From NCBI GenBank assembly GCA_905160935.1, contig CAJHZI010000418.1, positions 93,501-157,500 on the forward strand: DNA of 64,000 nt, in the 5' to 3' direction. The DNA comes from Enchytraeus crypticus. Lineage: Eukaryota > Annelida > Clitellata > Enchytraeida > Enchytraeidae. The translations under genes and the position numbers were made by a program. A model generated the notes under the pieces. It did no database searches. It was not told the origin of the DNA and saw only the letters and a program-made list of their open reading frames with translations. Below, piece by piece: positions 19,076-30,624 of this stretch (positions are counted from its first letter, which is position 1; every line of letters begins with the position of its first letter).

Positions 19076-19375
19076 GGGGCGGGAATTAGCGCAGTCGGTT
19101 AAGTCAATAAACGAAGTTAAGCAGCGTCGCGCTCGATTAGTGCATGGATGGGCGACCACCTTGGAAGACTGAATGTTGACAGCTTTGAATGAAAGATCCC
19201 CAGAGCACAGGTTCAACGTACAAAACTCAGGCCCTGCTCAGACGAAAGTTTTCATTTCACGAACATGAATATTTCGGCAAAATAGTACCCACCAGTCGGC
19301 CGAATTTCATTAAGTAGGAATCCCGGCCAGACTTGTTTCAACATCAACGAAATGAACGAGTGCGACATACGTTAA
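19076..19375 (+). mobile_element. Composite SINE with tRNA-like head and 5S rRNA-like segment
   Basis: The first 25 bases resemble a tRNA 5' half (gaattagcgcagtcggttaa, A-box-like). At 19113-19170 the sequence follows the internal promoter half of eukaryotic 5S rRNA: gaagttaagcagcgtcg, then cgattagtgcatggatgggc and gaccaccttgga. A B-box-like ggttcaacgta follows at about 19212. The 3' part contains taggaatcccggccagactt and gaaatgaacgagtgcgacat. It is not a functional 5S gene because only part of the 5S is present. It best fits a SINE3-type or chimeric tRNA/5S SINE. Confidence 0.7.
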
Positions 19376-19379
19376 AAAT

Positions 19380-20307
19380 ATCACCGTAATTTTAGTCTTG
19401 TGCGTTCTTTTAGACATAGATATAGAAGGCGTCTGCAGTAGAATTTAAGCATATCTATTATCTCTAACAACTATGGTTTATTTGCTTGGTGACCTCATTC
19501 AGTCAGAGATAGGTTAGTGACAGTTAACTCTCGATATCCTCTTGTCCGATTTTGAGTACGAACAAAATCTCCAACTTAGTTCCCATAGAGTCGAGGAAAA
19601 TCATGATTAATGTGACAGTCAAGATGTTTTCAGAAATATCAAACATCTAAATTTGGCTTCTTGCTAACGTTCGATTTGACCATATGTTATGTGACGCAAT
19701 GGGAGGCTATGCCTTGCATGCATCGAGTGCTACTTCTAGCATTCATTCTGTGAGCCTGTCTTTCATTCAGAGCATTTATACGAAAGGAAACTTACATGTA
19801 ATAGACATTCTGAATATCGTTTATATTAATTTAGATTTCTTTAGTTACTCATATTATATACGAAAACAACGCACTGAATGGTGTTATGTATTGTCAGTAA
19901 AGTATTTAAGTTGCCCACTAAATTATAGTTTGGACAGCAAAGTACTGCAATGGGATATTACTGAGATGTCATTAAATAATTAGTCAGACTTTCAGAACAA
20001 AGTTATTCACATCAAACATTTATATATTTAAATGTTGCTTATTATTTAGATATTGTATAGGGTCAATAATCCATGCAAACGATTTCGTACTAATTTAAAT
20101 TGTCAGTTTTTAAACACTTGATTAGAAACGCTTAACGCTTAAATATAGCAAAAAAGGTACAATAAGAAATCAGAGAAACATTGATCTGAAGAGAATCTCA
20201 ATTTAACTGCATTACATTGAAATGTGTATTTTCAAGATTGTATATTACACCTGCTTTTGGACGATATGTATTGAATGAAAATAAAACATTGAAGAGTGCA
20301 TAAATCA
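19380..20307. other. Gene-free stretch
   Basis: AT-rich sequence. The 99-codon frame at 19684-19983 has no recognisable domain and no homologous neighbour, so I do not call a gene. No repeat or RNA structure stands out. Confidence 0.4.
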
Positions 20308-20455
20308 TAAATTAATAATAATAATAACAACAACAATTAGAGTGCTACTGTCATCAATGACAACATCAAGCACTATGAGACAAAAATCAAGCCGGCGAGC
20401 AAAAAGATGGTCCAAAACGGTGCAAATTCCAAAATCCAGATAATCAGTCCAAAGA
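20308..20455 (-). mobile_element. Dispersed repeat R1 (probable retroelement 3' end)
   Basis: gtgctactgtcatcaatgac, aatcaagccggcga, ggtccaaaacggtgca and aatcagtccaaag recur in order at 24519-24675. The part gatgttgtcactgatgacag recurs on the opposite strand at 33195-33240. Read on the minus strand it ends in a (ttattgttg)-like simple tail, which suggests a retroposon 3' end. Confidence 0.65.
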
Positions 20456-20466
20456 ATAAAAATTAC

Positions 20467-20564
20467 GTCATAAACGCTGCTGTACTCTGCACCTTAGTGT
20501 ACAGTGCCGCACCTTAGTGTACGGTGCTGTACACTAAGATGTAGCATTCAGCAGCGTTCATGAC
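20467..20564. other. 42-bp imperfect hairpin, pre-miRNA-sized
   Basis: 20467-20508 and 20523-20564 are inverted copies with about 34 of 42 positions matched, around a 14-base loop (gcaccttagtgtac) that itself repeats part of the stem. The length is that of an animal microRNA precursor, but sequence alone cannot tell this from a decayed palindromic transposon. Confidence 0.7.
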
Positions 20565-20569
20565 ATATA

Positions 20570-21270
20570 ATTTATCCAATCTTCCTTCTTCTCATTTCAC
20601 TCAATAAATATTGTCCGTAAGGAGGAGTAACTATTTTAAACAATTATATTTTTAAACTACTGTTGAAACTATTGACGACATATATGCAGTTGGTCTATTA
20701 GCAAATAACTGCATTTAGCGGTCATTGATTTTAAACTGTCTAATGGAACTTTTAGTCAGTGCCACTCATCGAATGATGGAGAACTTATTGACTTTGTCTT
20801 TTAAATGCAGCCTATAGCATTGAAAGTTTCAGTTTCATTTAAATACAGTAAAAATCTATTAAAACTTGCTGACAAATGACATAAGGATTGATTTAAATTG
20901 ATTAAATAAGTGCAATGGTATAATTCTAAACTTAATTAAAGATCCGATAAAATCTCATGGATAGTTTCTGACATACAAATATATATTTCTAAATTTTTTA
21001 TATTAGACTGTTATTTGTGTATTTGCTTAATATTAAAGTATGAAATACAACAAATCGTCAAACTGATTAAATCAAAACAATTACAGCTATAGTAGGAATT
21101 ATTTTTCCCTTTATTCTCAAAATATGCATATCCACGAGAGGAATTATGGCTTTGTCTTTGATTAGAGTTTTATCATTTTTGAGAGAAATAAGAAGGACAG
21201 AATTCTCGGACCAGTTTCTTGGACAGGTTCTGACTGCTAAAGTTGGGATTTGTAAAGACATAGAAGGCTA
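20570..21270. other. Gene-free stretch
   Basis: AT-rich; no exon, repeat array or RNA gene is visible. Confidence 0.4.
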
Positions 21271-21272
21271 AG

Positions 21273-21370
21273 GTCTAGTTAAGCGTTAGTTCCATGTCTC
21301 GAATGTACGTCAGGTGCCTGCTGGATTTGAACCCTACATCCGCAGACGTAGGCCTACTCGCTACCGATAT
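21273..21370 (-). mobile_element. Decayed inverted SINE
   Basis: On the minus strand it has a gggttcaaatccagc B box, then a gacgtacattcgagacatgg linker and a diverged tail (aactaacgcttaac). It belongs to the same general tRNA-SINE group but is old. Confidence 0.5.
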
Positions 21371-21939
21371 GATATTATTGTACCGTTTTAATATATAAAA
21401 TTTATGTGAAAATTAGATGCAGGACCTAAGGTAATATGTTTAATTGTCATTGTTTGCAAATATTTATACGTGTAGATTGTTGATTGTCTTAATATTTCTA
21501 CTACTTGATCCGCTAAATTTATCTTGGCACATAATTATACTAAGCATTTTATTTAACATAATTAGTAAGTAATGCAAATGTTTGTATTTTTTAATTATGA
21601 ATATGTAAGTGCCACTTTTGGGCCTTTATGTCCGTTCATGCGCTCAAACTTTTTATTGTAAATGACAGTTATGATATGCATAGGATAAATAAAATAAGTA
21701 AAAGAAATATGCCATCGGCTTCATATAATCACGGAGTATGTCCTAAATATCGAACCAGTCCAAAAATGTTGATAAAAAGGGACAGAATTTACTGGAAAAC
21801 CAGACGAAAGAAAAATAGTCAGCGCTTATTAAGTCACAATAGTTCTTGCAGCATGCAGACCAATTATTGGCCAAGTGCCCTGATTATAAGACTGCTTAGC
21901 AGAATTCTTTTTCAGAGTTCGAAGGCAGTTGAGGTAGTT

Positions 21940-22085
21940 GATGCAGCTTAGGCAGTTGAGGTAGTTGAGGCAGTTGAAACAGTTGAGGCAATTGAGGAAA
22001 TTGAGGCAGTTGAGACAATTGAGGCAGTTGAGGCAATTGAGGCAGTTGAGGTAGTGGAGGCAGTTGAGATGAGGCAGTTGAGGCA
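21940..22085. repeat. (aggcagttg)-type minisatellite
   Basis: Units near ttgaggcagttgaggcaa with a 9/15-base periodicity repeat about 14 times. Translations such as poly-LNC or poly-LPQ are artefacts. Confidence 0.9.
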
Positions 22086-22413
22086 GCTGCACTAGAGCAG
22101 ATAGAATAAGAGCCGCGGAGAGGATTCTTCAGACTGTCTGGCAATGAAGAGGATGATAAGTTGATTAAAAATATTGTACAGATTGACAGAGATAGCGTTG
22201 AATAGGCAGATATAATAAGTTTTATCATACTTAGGCATGTGGATTAATTGAGATGTTTGGATATTTTAAGTTGTTATTTATTTTCTTACTTTTTAGTTTC
22301 GTTAATACTTTCTTGCACAAGAGTACGATCACAAGAGTTAACGTTTGAAGTCAACGGTTAGTTTCGGAGTTCAAGGGAGACGTTTGTAAGAGACAAAGTA
22401 TTCTTGTAAGAAG

Positions 22414-22608
22414 AGCTAGGCCTATATGAACTAGGCCTATGTGAGCTAGGCCTATAAGCACTGGGCCTTTCAGAACAGACCTATAAGAACTAGGCCTATA
22501 TAAAATAGGCCTATAAGAACTAGGCCTATATGAAATAGGCCTATAAGAACTAGGCCTATATGAAATAGGCCTATAAGAACTAGGCCTATATGAAATAGGC
22601 CTATAAGA
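22414..22608. repeat. Minisatellite built on the palindrome TAGGCCTA
   Basis: Units of about 14 bases (ataggcctataaga, ctaggcctatatga) alternate in a 28-base higher-order pattern for roughly 13 copies. Each unit carries the self-complementary octamer taggccta, which is also scattered through the window. Confidence 0.92.
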
Positions 22609-22619
22609 ACAACAAGAAC

Positions 22620-24043
22620 ATGAGAACTAATAACTCATTTATGGCAACTCAACTAGCACTGGCATTGGAATCCTAATTTTCAATTTACAATGCTTAGGAA
22701 AGTAATTTTGAATTTGACTTGCTAAATATTCACAATTGATGACACCAAACCTTGCCATTCAAATTCATATAAAACTCCAGTACTTTGCCGTTACATTTAG
22801 GTTATTGACTTAAAGAACAGTCCTTTATCATTTTTCCAATCGTCATTAGATTTTTAACTGTTTTGGTTTGCATTCCATCAAGTTGACCATCATCGATCTG
22901 AAATATCCTCATATCATTAAACCGTTCGCGATTGATGGACGCAGAGGGTAGGTCCTTACGTTAAGATCAGATTGTATCTCTAATGGAAGAGAATTGAATG
23001 TAACTCAAGAGCATGCTCAGATTGTATCTCTACTGGCAGCTGACAGAGAATTGAATGTAACTCATGCACAGTAAAAGATTTGCGACTAAGCATAAAATTG
23101 TGCAACTATTTATCACATAAGTAAATAGTTTTTAAGACAGATTTAAATATTTTCTATTGCTCTCTTAGTTATATTCTTTATATGTTTACTGCGGTGGTCT
23201 GCTCGCTATGGTACTTTAGTGCCTTCTCTGATGGCCGTTGTGAGCAAATTTTACTTTCTGCTTGATGATTCAGCTGTTGATTATATTCCAGTATTTAAAT
23301 TAATTAGGTGAAGTAAATGATTTTCATTAATGATGTCAAACTGTCGGCACCTATATGTTACTTCCTATTTAACTTCCTGGCATTCTAACAATATGAATTA
23401 ACCCTGTACAATGATTAGATCTAATTATCTGTTTAGTTAAAGTTAGCAAAAGTTGAATTTTATGCACAATTATTCTATTTTATTAAAGTAGAATAAGTCA
23501 ATAACATATCGCCAGAAATATTACGCGGAATGTTCTAAACCAGTCTTCAGATATTTAGTAGCGGCATAGCTTTTTTAAAGTTAGCTGGCTAAATAGAGAC
23601 AAACTAATCTACGTTTGTTCATTTATAGAGAGATTTTAAAATGATTTTATTAATAGTAATCTCCGACAATTTCTACGGCGGTGTCATGGCCAGTGTCCGG
23701 TCTTCGAAACCGCTTAAAAATTATTGCTTTGATAATTAACGATTTAAATAACTAAACGTTTATCAGTAGATTCCAATATTCCTATCATTTTATTAGCAGG
23801 CGATTTCCACTACGAATGGAATAAGCTTAAATATTCTATCATTTTATTTGCAGAAGATTTTCACAGTGACTCGAATCCAATGAATTGATAGTCATTAGCA
23901 TGATACTGTAATAGTGAAATAGCATACAGTGTATATGAGGCAATACGAGAATCGTTTTAGACTTTAAGTAATATACTTACATGTATATTTCTAAATGGAT
24001 CCGAGAACAATAATTTTTATACACATGGAATAGTGCAATTGAA
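22620..24043. other. Gene-free stretch upstream of GPCR B
   Basis: There is no exon or strong repeat. A direct repeat of 'cagattgtatctct' with 'gagaattgaatgtaactca' (22965-23065) is a local ~60-bp duplication. The promoter of GPCR B should lie near the right end, but I cannot place it. Confidence 0.4.
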
Positions 24044-24480
24044 ATGGCTGCATATTCTGGTAATAGCACAACTAACATAACCATTTTAGACGAATCAGCC
24101 TCGAATTTGACAGATCCCTCGTCAATGTCAGACAACTCAGTAACGTCAACAACTCACTATTTGCAGGACCCACACAACATTGTCGGTAAGGTCGGTGGAT
24201 CAGTTACAATACTACTAATAATAATTGGAATAGTGGGAAACCTGCAGGTTCTCATTCTGGTAGCTAGATGTAGAAAGCTTCATCGATCCTACAACATTAT
24301 GATAGCATCTCTATCTTTCAGCGACCTTCTGTTCAACGCCGGCATCATGCCTCTCTACGTAGAAACCTACTTCCAGCGGCGATGGAGATTCGCGCACGCT
24401 CTCTGCCGGTTTCATACGTTCTTCGGAACAATGGTTCTGATGTCAGGTGGACTTCATATCGGCCTGATAGCGTTGAACAG
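24044..24480 (+). CDS. GPCR B, exon 1: N-terminus to TM3
   Basis: First coding exon of a 728-aa receptor. The extracellular N-terminus (about 1-48) has three sequons: NST at 7, NIT at 11 and NLT at 21. TM1 carries Asn66 (GIVGN), TM2 Asp94 (LSFSDL), TM3 starts at Cys121, and the exon ends IALNR (Asn145-Arg146), again NRY rather than DRY. The donor aacag/gtatat splits the arginine codon in phase 2, exactly as in A and C. Its TM1-TM3 is clearly more diverged from A and C than those two are from each other, so it did not take part in the recent exon-1 homogenisation. Confidence 0.88.
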
Positions 24481-25345
24481 GTATATATCTTATTGCATAG
24501 ATCTCAGTCTTCCGCAAATTAATAATAATAATAGTAACATTAACAACAATTAGAGTGCTACAGTCATCAATGACAACATCGAGCACTACTGAGTCAAAAT
24601 CAAGCCGGCGATAAAAATAAAAAGGCGGTCCAAAAACGGTGCAATTGCAAAAATCAAGACAATCAGTCCAAAGTAGCAGGTTCATGGTGCATAATCCTTC
24701 TAAAATAATGCTTAGGTCAATCCTTGGTAAGAATTTAACGTTCGATTCCTCGTCAGAAGGCAATGTCAGGTACGTCAATCACTCTCAATCAGGTCAATCC
24801 GTCCCGTCGGAACAAACAAAACCCACCAAAAAAAATAAGCATGTCCTAATCTTCTCCATGACCTTTAGCTTTTGAAAATATTACATCTGAAGTGGTTTTT
24901 CATTGTGGTCAGCAGTTCTTGCTTAAATGATGTTTGCGACATTTTAGAAATTACTCTTCAATGAACTCGACTCAACATGGGAATATTTTACAAATATAAT
25001 AAATCTCATAATTGGATATATTTTTAAATGATGCAATACGAACGACACAATAATTATCTTTTTCGTGAGCAAAGCTTGGTTAAATTCTCTCTCTATTAAC
25101 GCAATTGCGTTAAAAAATTGTTATTTTTGCTTGGCTTTATAACTAAATTAAACCAGGCAATTGAAAATTGAGAAACTTTTAAGTGAGAATTATATTACTT
25201 ATTTTATATTTTATATGTTTACATGCTAAAACCCTGTCATTACAACCTAACAAATTATACGCAAATGTATTAATAAATTAAATCGTTAGTGATTTTATTG
25301 TTAAAGTATTTTTTGTTAAATACTAAGTAGAAAATATTTTTTCAG
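24481..25345 (+). other. Intron of GPCR B (865 bp, phase 2)
   Basis: Donor gtatat at 24481 and acceptor tttttcag at 25345. It contains a copy of the R1 repeat (24519-24675). Otherwise it is AT-rich with nothing recognisable. Confidence 0.8.
24519..24675 (-). mobile_element. R1 dispersed repeat in GPCR B intron
   Basis: Same order of blocks as at 20308-20455, including gtgctacagtcatcaatgac, aatcaagccggcga and caatcagtccaaagt. The minus-strand 3' end is a (att/ttg)n simple tail. Confidence 0.65.
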
Positions 25346-27095
25346 GTATTTGTTAATAGTTCACCGGTCTGTCTACGCTCATTTCTCATCCCACCGGGCT
25401 GTCCTCACTCAGATTGTCCTCATCTGGCTCGTTGCCTTCTTCTCCGTCCTACCCGGAGTCCTGGGCTGGCGAGCCGTGATCGGATACGCTGACCAGGTGG
25501 GACGCTGTAACTACTTCCGTAGTGAATCCGGAGGATCCCTATTCCTAGTTTTCTTTATCGGATTCCTGATTCCGTGTTTCGTCATGTTCTACTCATATCT
25601 GATGATCTGGCGTAAGATTGTTCGCAGCGGTTCCAGAATGATCTCTCATGGGAGCAGTTGTCGTGAGGCGAGGAAGGATAAGGCAGCTGGTGTAGCTGCA
25701 CATTGTGCACCGTGCGAGAAAGCTGCACATTGTGCACCGTGCGAGAGAGCTGCACATTGTGCACCGTGTGACAAAGAAGCCGTTGATCCTCAGGCTGCCT
25801 TCAAGATCTACGAATGTGCGCACAGGAATCGCAGTTATTCTTCTTTATCAAGATCCCAAATGTTTCGCTCCATTCCAGATATACGTTCCGCCTGGTGTGA
25901 ATCGGATTCGTGTGATTCCTTATCCGACGAAGTTCTGACGGTTCATCTACATACTGATCCGAATTGTCTAAGCGCTGTGAATAATCCTGTGAACAAGGAT
26001 GGAGTAGAATGTGAGGTGAAGGTCATTAACATCGTGGACCATATAGTCGCAGCTGATGGTGATATTGCTATTAAAGAGGGTTGCATGACCTTTTCAGATT
26101 TTAAAACTAAACTTAAAAACATTTTAGATGATACGGCACAGGCAACAGAAGATAACTATATAAATTCAAAATTAACTCTTCCTGCACGAAGACGCCTTTC
26201 ATCCCTGTCTCGATGTAGGGGCTATACTATTACAAAGCCACTACAGGACACGGCGCCAGAAGTACTGGAAGAAACCTATTGTCGTAGCGAGCGACGTAAA
26301 TTCTGTTCGGAATCAGACAAGCTGTCGACATCGAAGAGCTGTTTGCATGAAGTTGCTGCAGGGTTAAATGGCATGACTACTTCATCTAACGTCATACCTA
26401 AGAGAGCTGGCCAGTGCGAGAGACACTTAAGTGTAAACGAGCATCTTATTAATACTTCCATGAACGTTAATTTAACTGATGCCGCTTCAAACAACACGAA
26501 TATTGAAAGTAGATTTGATTGTCGACAGTTATCTCGTTCTATGGTCAAATCGCAGTCGCAAACTACAACCCAAACATGCGATCATCCTCTACATTCAGCA
26601 TTAACTGAAGAAATACTGTTGGAAGAACATCAACCTACTCTCTACCAGTCAGTGAAAAGCATAAATATTCGACAAATTCTGCATGAAAGAAACTACAACT
26701 GCTTCAAAATTAAAGAAAACTTTGGCACGAAAACAGAAATTACCAAACAGAATTGCCAAACAGAATCGACGAACAACCTGAGGCAAATTAGGAGGAGGAA
26801 GAACACAAGCCAGGCCACCTGCCGCAAGACTAGCCGTGCCTGGAGCTACCGGCTGAATTCCATTCGAATGATATTTGTTATCTTTATCACGTTCCTTATC
26901 ACTTATCTCCCGTTCACCGTTATCAATCTGTTCGTAGACGCTGAGCATGTGAATAGAAATTGGTACATGATTACGCAGCTAAATTTCTGGGCGGGCTCTG
27001 CCATTAACCCGATCATCTACGGGATTATGAACAAACAGTTTCGTCGCGGGTATTGGGAATTGTTTACCATGCTCTCTCGCCGATTGAAATTCTAA
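25346..27095 (+). CDS. GPCR B, exon 2: TM4-TM7 with ~410-aa third intracellular loop
   Basis: The exon begins after tttttcag with G completing Arg146, then Tyr147-[11 protein letters not shown]4 has Trp173, extracellular loop 2 has Cys200 (VGRCNY), and TM5 has Pro222 and FYSYLMIW. The third intracellular loop runs about 236-650 and includes a Cys-rich 9-aa triple repeat at 25695-25775. TM6 has TYLP (Pro668) and TM7 NPIIYGIMN (Asn700-Tyr704). The tail ends RRLKF at 728. TM parts are highly similar to A and C while the loop aligns poorly. Loss of the CWxP tryptophan is shared by all three copies, so it is ancestral to this cluster. Confidence 0.9.
25695..25775 (+). repeat. In-frame 27-bp coding repeat (AAHCAPCEK x 3) in GPCR B loop 3
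   Basis: Three head-to-tail 9-residue units, each with His-Cys-x-Pro-Cys, give three HC and six Cys residues within 27 residues of a cytoplasmic loop. The DNA copies differ at very few bases, so the expansion is recent. Metal binding or palmitoylation is possible but is inference only. Confidence 0.95.
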
Positions 27096-27175
27096 GGGAA
27101 ATGTATTTATGTTTTATCAAATGACTCACATAAATACGTTGTCATACATGTATGTACATGTACATGTGCTCGTAA

Positions 27176-27177
<2 letters not shown>

Positions 27178-27207
<30 letters not shown>

Positions 27208-27244
27208 CATTACATGTATACATGTATATATACATGTATATATG

Positions 27245-27276
<32 letters not shown>

Positions 27277-27372
27277 CATTACATGTATACATGTATATAT
27301 ATACATGTATATATATATATATATAGTGTATATGTATGCATATATATAGATTCAATATATGCATACATATAT
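27178..27372. repeat. (TA)n with acatgta interruptions
   Basis: About 195 bases of ta repeats broken by tacatgtatac motifs start 83 bases after the GPCR B stop, so they may lie within its 3' untranslated region. Confidence 0.95.
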
Positions 27373-27374
27373 GC

Positions 27375-27520
27375 ACTGGCTGGAGCCAGTGGCGAAGTCG
27401 GTAAGATACTCGACCGCGGATCTGATGGTGCGGGTTCAAATCCTGGGCTCACCCGTCACTGACATCGCTTTCGAGTGAGGAAACTGACGTTAACCTTAGC
27501 TTTACCAGCTTTAGCTTTAT
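27375..27520 (+). mobile_element. Best-preserved full-length tRNA-derived SINE
   Basis: In order: actggctggagccagtggcg, A-box (tggcgaagtcgg), gtaagatactcgaccgcgga, consensus B box (gggttcaaatcc), gggctcacccgtcactgaca, tcgctttcgagtgaggaaac, then tgacgttaaccttag and the repeated ctttaccagctttagcttt end. It is flanked by (TA)n on both sides, which hides the target duplication. It serves as the local reference for the family; the tail is shared with the LINE at 7.4 kb. Confidence 0.85.
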
Positions 27521-27527
27521 ATAATTT

Positions 27528-27529
27528 AG

Positions 27530-27565
<36 letters not shown>

Positions 27566-27620
27566 TGTATATATATATATATATTATATTTTGTACATAT
27601 ATTATATACGTGTATATATA
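27528..27620. repeat. (TA)n microsatellite
   Basis: About 90 bases of ta repeats directly after the SINE's 3' end, consistent with microsatellite growth from the SINE tail. Confidence 0.9.
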
Positions 27621-30550
27621 CGTATTTAGGTGGGACACTGAAGAGTAAAGCAACCGCTAACTGTAATAATCGAAGGAGGCAATTAATAAACAACTGAGTA
27701 AAACAATGAAAAGTCATTTCAAAAGATATATATTTCCCAAGCTAGACGCTTGAAATGTTCTTCGAGAAGGTGTTTAGTTAAAACTCAAGTGTGACAGTTT
27801 GTACTGTTGCAATTCAATATAATATTCCAATAGGCTCTGCGATAAACGATAAAAGCTGACAAATATAATAAACCCAAAGGTGCCTACTTTACAAGTATGT
27901 CATCGAAACAATATTCTTTAAAACAGTTATTTTGTAAAGGACTTGCCAATTTAAGATTTCTAATAAACTGGATAAGGCCTTGTTTACAGTAATTTGTTTT
28001 CATTATTTTACGGTAATTAATTAGAAGTTTTCTTTGCATTGCTTGAGCAAGAAAGATGTTATCTCTATCTAAATATAAATCTGGCTCTTAGAATGTCTTA
28101 TTAGCGTAGAGGTAACTTCATTTAGTTTTAAATGACAGATCCTGAAGTATATTGAACCCTAGCGGATTTGAATCCCAGTCGTGCTGATCTGAGAGTAAAA
28201 TCTCCGACATTCACTGGATTGGTTATACGGAAAATTGTCTAAATTGTAAAATTCTAAGCATTTGGTATAAAAGTGATGGATATCAACATTGTTAATCATT
28301 TCAATGTAATGCGTGTTTGTTTTATTTTAGCTCAGGGATTAATTTATAGATGAACATATCTTTATGGAATAAGTCCGTCCCCGAGAGATTTTGTTCTTTG
28401 ACCTTTAGTCTACTTCTAGAATGAAGAGCTAGGAAATATTTCTACTGGCTAAAATTAGATTGCTTAGAAGTGAAATATGTAACCATCAGAGTAAACCTGG
28501 TCCCGTTTATTCATCTTTAAGAAGAATGGGTGAAATAAGCTTACTCTTAAGATAATGGAGACTACTGGCAATAATCACAAATGTAATCTGAATTAGTTAA
28601 TCATGGGATTTATTGTACTAATCAGACCCTATAGCAACGAATACGTCTCGTGGATTATGTATCCTTGACCCCCGGGTTCCGGATGAGAATAAATATCAGA
28701 TGGAAAAAATCTCGACGTCGATTACTTGATCCTCAACGATGCTTTAAATATCATTAATGAATTCCAGAAATTTCCTTAAGGAATCAGTATCGTTGGATTA
28801 TTTTATTGTTTCAAGGAATCAATTAAGCATTAGGAAGATAAGTACCTGTTTTAACTATATGTAGATAATTAGTTAAATAATCGATCACCAAATTATTATA
28901 TGACTACAAATATTGTAAAAGCAAATATAAATCAAAATTCCAGGAATGGGCTCGTTGATCTAAAGGAAATTTTGAATCCATCTACTTTTAGCTTAATTTA
29001 TAGGATTTAGTCATCTTCCGTAGAAGAGTTTAATGCTGTAGAATACTGATTTACGCATGCCCTAGAATTTTAAATTAAATATTCTACGGAATTTTAAACT
29101 TTTATTTAAAATTCAAGCTTCATATAACTCCTATAATGTTACCAAAAGGTACACTGAAATATTGCATGCATTATTCAATACAGCATAATAAAATGTTAGA
29201 AAAAATATTCATTCTAGCAGTCTACGCGTAGATAATCATGATCTCATAAGCATTCTCGAAATTTGTGTAAATTTTACTGCAACTGTTTAGCTGATAAATT
29301 CAGCTATTAAATTATTTATTATTTATACATAAGTGTTCCACTGCAGCTCACTAGGTATTCGGTTCAAAACCAACGTTGAAGAGTTTTATATCTATCTAAG
29401 GTTGAATTGGCCTCGACTATTAAACTGGAAAAATACTTATAAATTAATTTCAAATGCGGGAACTTGTAAAGATATTGAGTAACTATATCTGTAACGTTGG
29501 ACTATTACACGAACGTCAGATTTCTAATTTTCACGCATTGATTGTAATTTCTGAATAGGCTAAAATGTTTCCCTTTCAGTACAACATCACTGTTCATAGC
29601 AAATATATGAAATAGCATATCTAAACTGAAAATAGTAAACTCGAAAAATAATTACAACAGTGGGAAGTTCTAGAGATGTTATCAGTAATGCATTACAAGA
29701 CAATAAGACATCTCAAGCATGGTTTCTAATTTCCGAATAGGTTAAAAGATTGACTTTTCAGTGAAACATCATTGATCATGGCAAATATACCATGTAGCAT
29801 TCATGCTACTTAATTCATTCATGAAATCAGGCAAAAATATTAGCCTTTCCAACTCCCATTGAACGTTCTTAGAATTGCTTCATACGCTTCACACAACGAA
29901 GCTGCCACTAGTATTACCTACAACGACATTGAGATCTTTCTATTTAATTATTTAGTATTTCTTCTAATCATTTTACGGCAGGGATTTCCTCTGCAGACGA
30001 ATAGAATGTCTAATGAAACGTTCAATACGTTTTAAGCTCAACCTGAGAATTGATTTCTATTTCAAGTGAAAATGTTGTTTGCTTAGCTGAACTTTCTAAA
30101 CGCCATTGACAACAAGTCGCTTTGTGTGGTAAGATTTTTCTGGAAGAGTTGCTCCGTTGATAAATAGTTTTAGAATAACGTGGGTAAGATTGACTTTGAA
30201 TACAATTAGCATGATTAATTTAAACCGCATGAACATGTTTAATTCTGAATATATACTTTCAAAGGAGATAATTCGTATAATTATAAGAGTTTTGTTACAG
30301 TTAATGCATCTTACGTTTTCTTGGTATTCTAAACCTGTTTAAACACCGATTTATATAATAACTTAGTATTCTTACAGTAATTGCTGAATTACTTCTAAAT
30401 TATGCTGCATCGCAAAACTAGTTATTCAAATTTAAAACAAAGAAGAACTGTTCATTAATTCAAGAATAATATTGATTACCTGGAGTACTCCGCGTTATAA
30501 TTGCAGTTTACCGATAAAGTACAACTTAACAGATATAATGAATATATACA

Positions 30551-30624
<74 letters not shown>

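Noticed and set aside
19113..19170. Candidate 5S rRNA gene
   Set aside because: Only the 3'/internal-promoter half is similar, with several changes, and it is joined to a tRNA-like head, so it is a SINE component.
24443..24875. Open frames in the GPCR B intron (both strands)
   Set aside because: They cover the R1 repeat and do not align to receptor sequence; the splice sites at 24480/24481 and 25345/25346 are clear.
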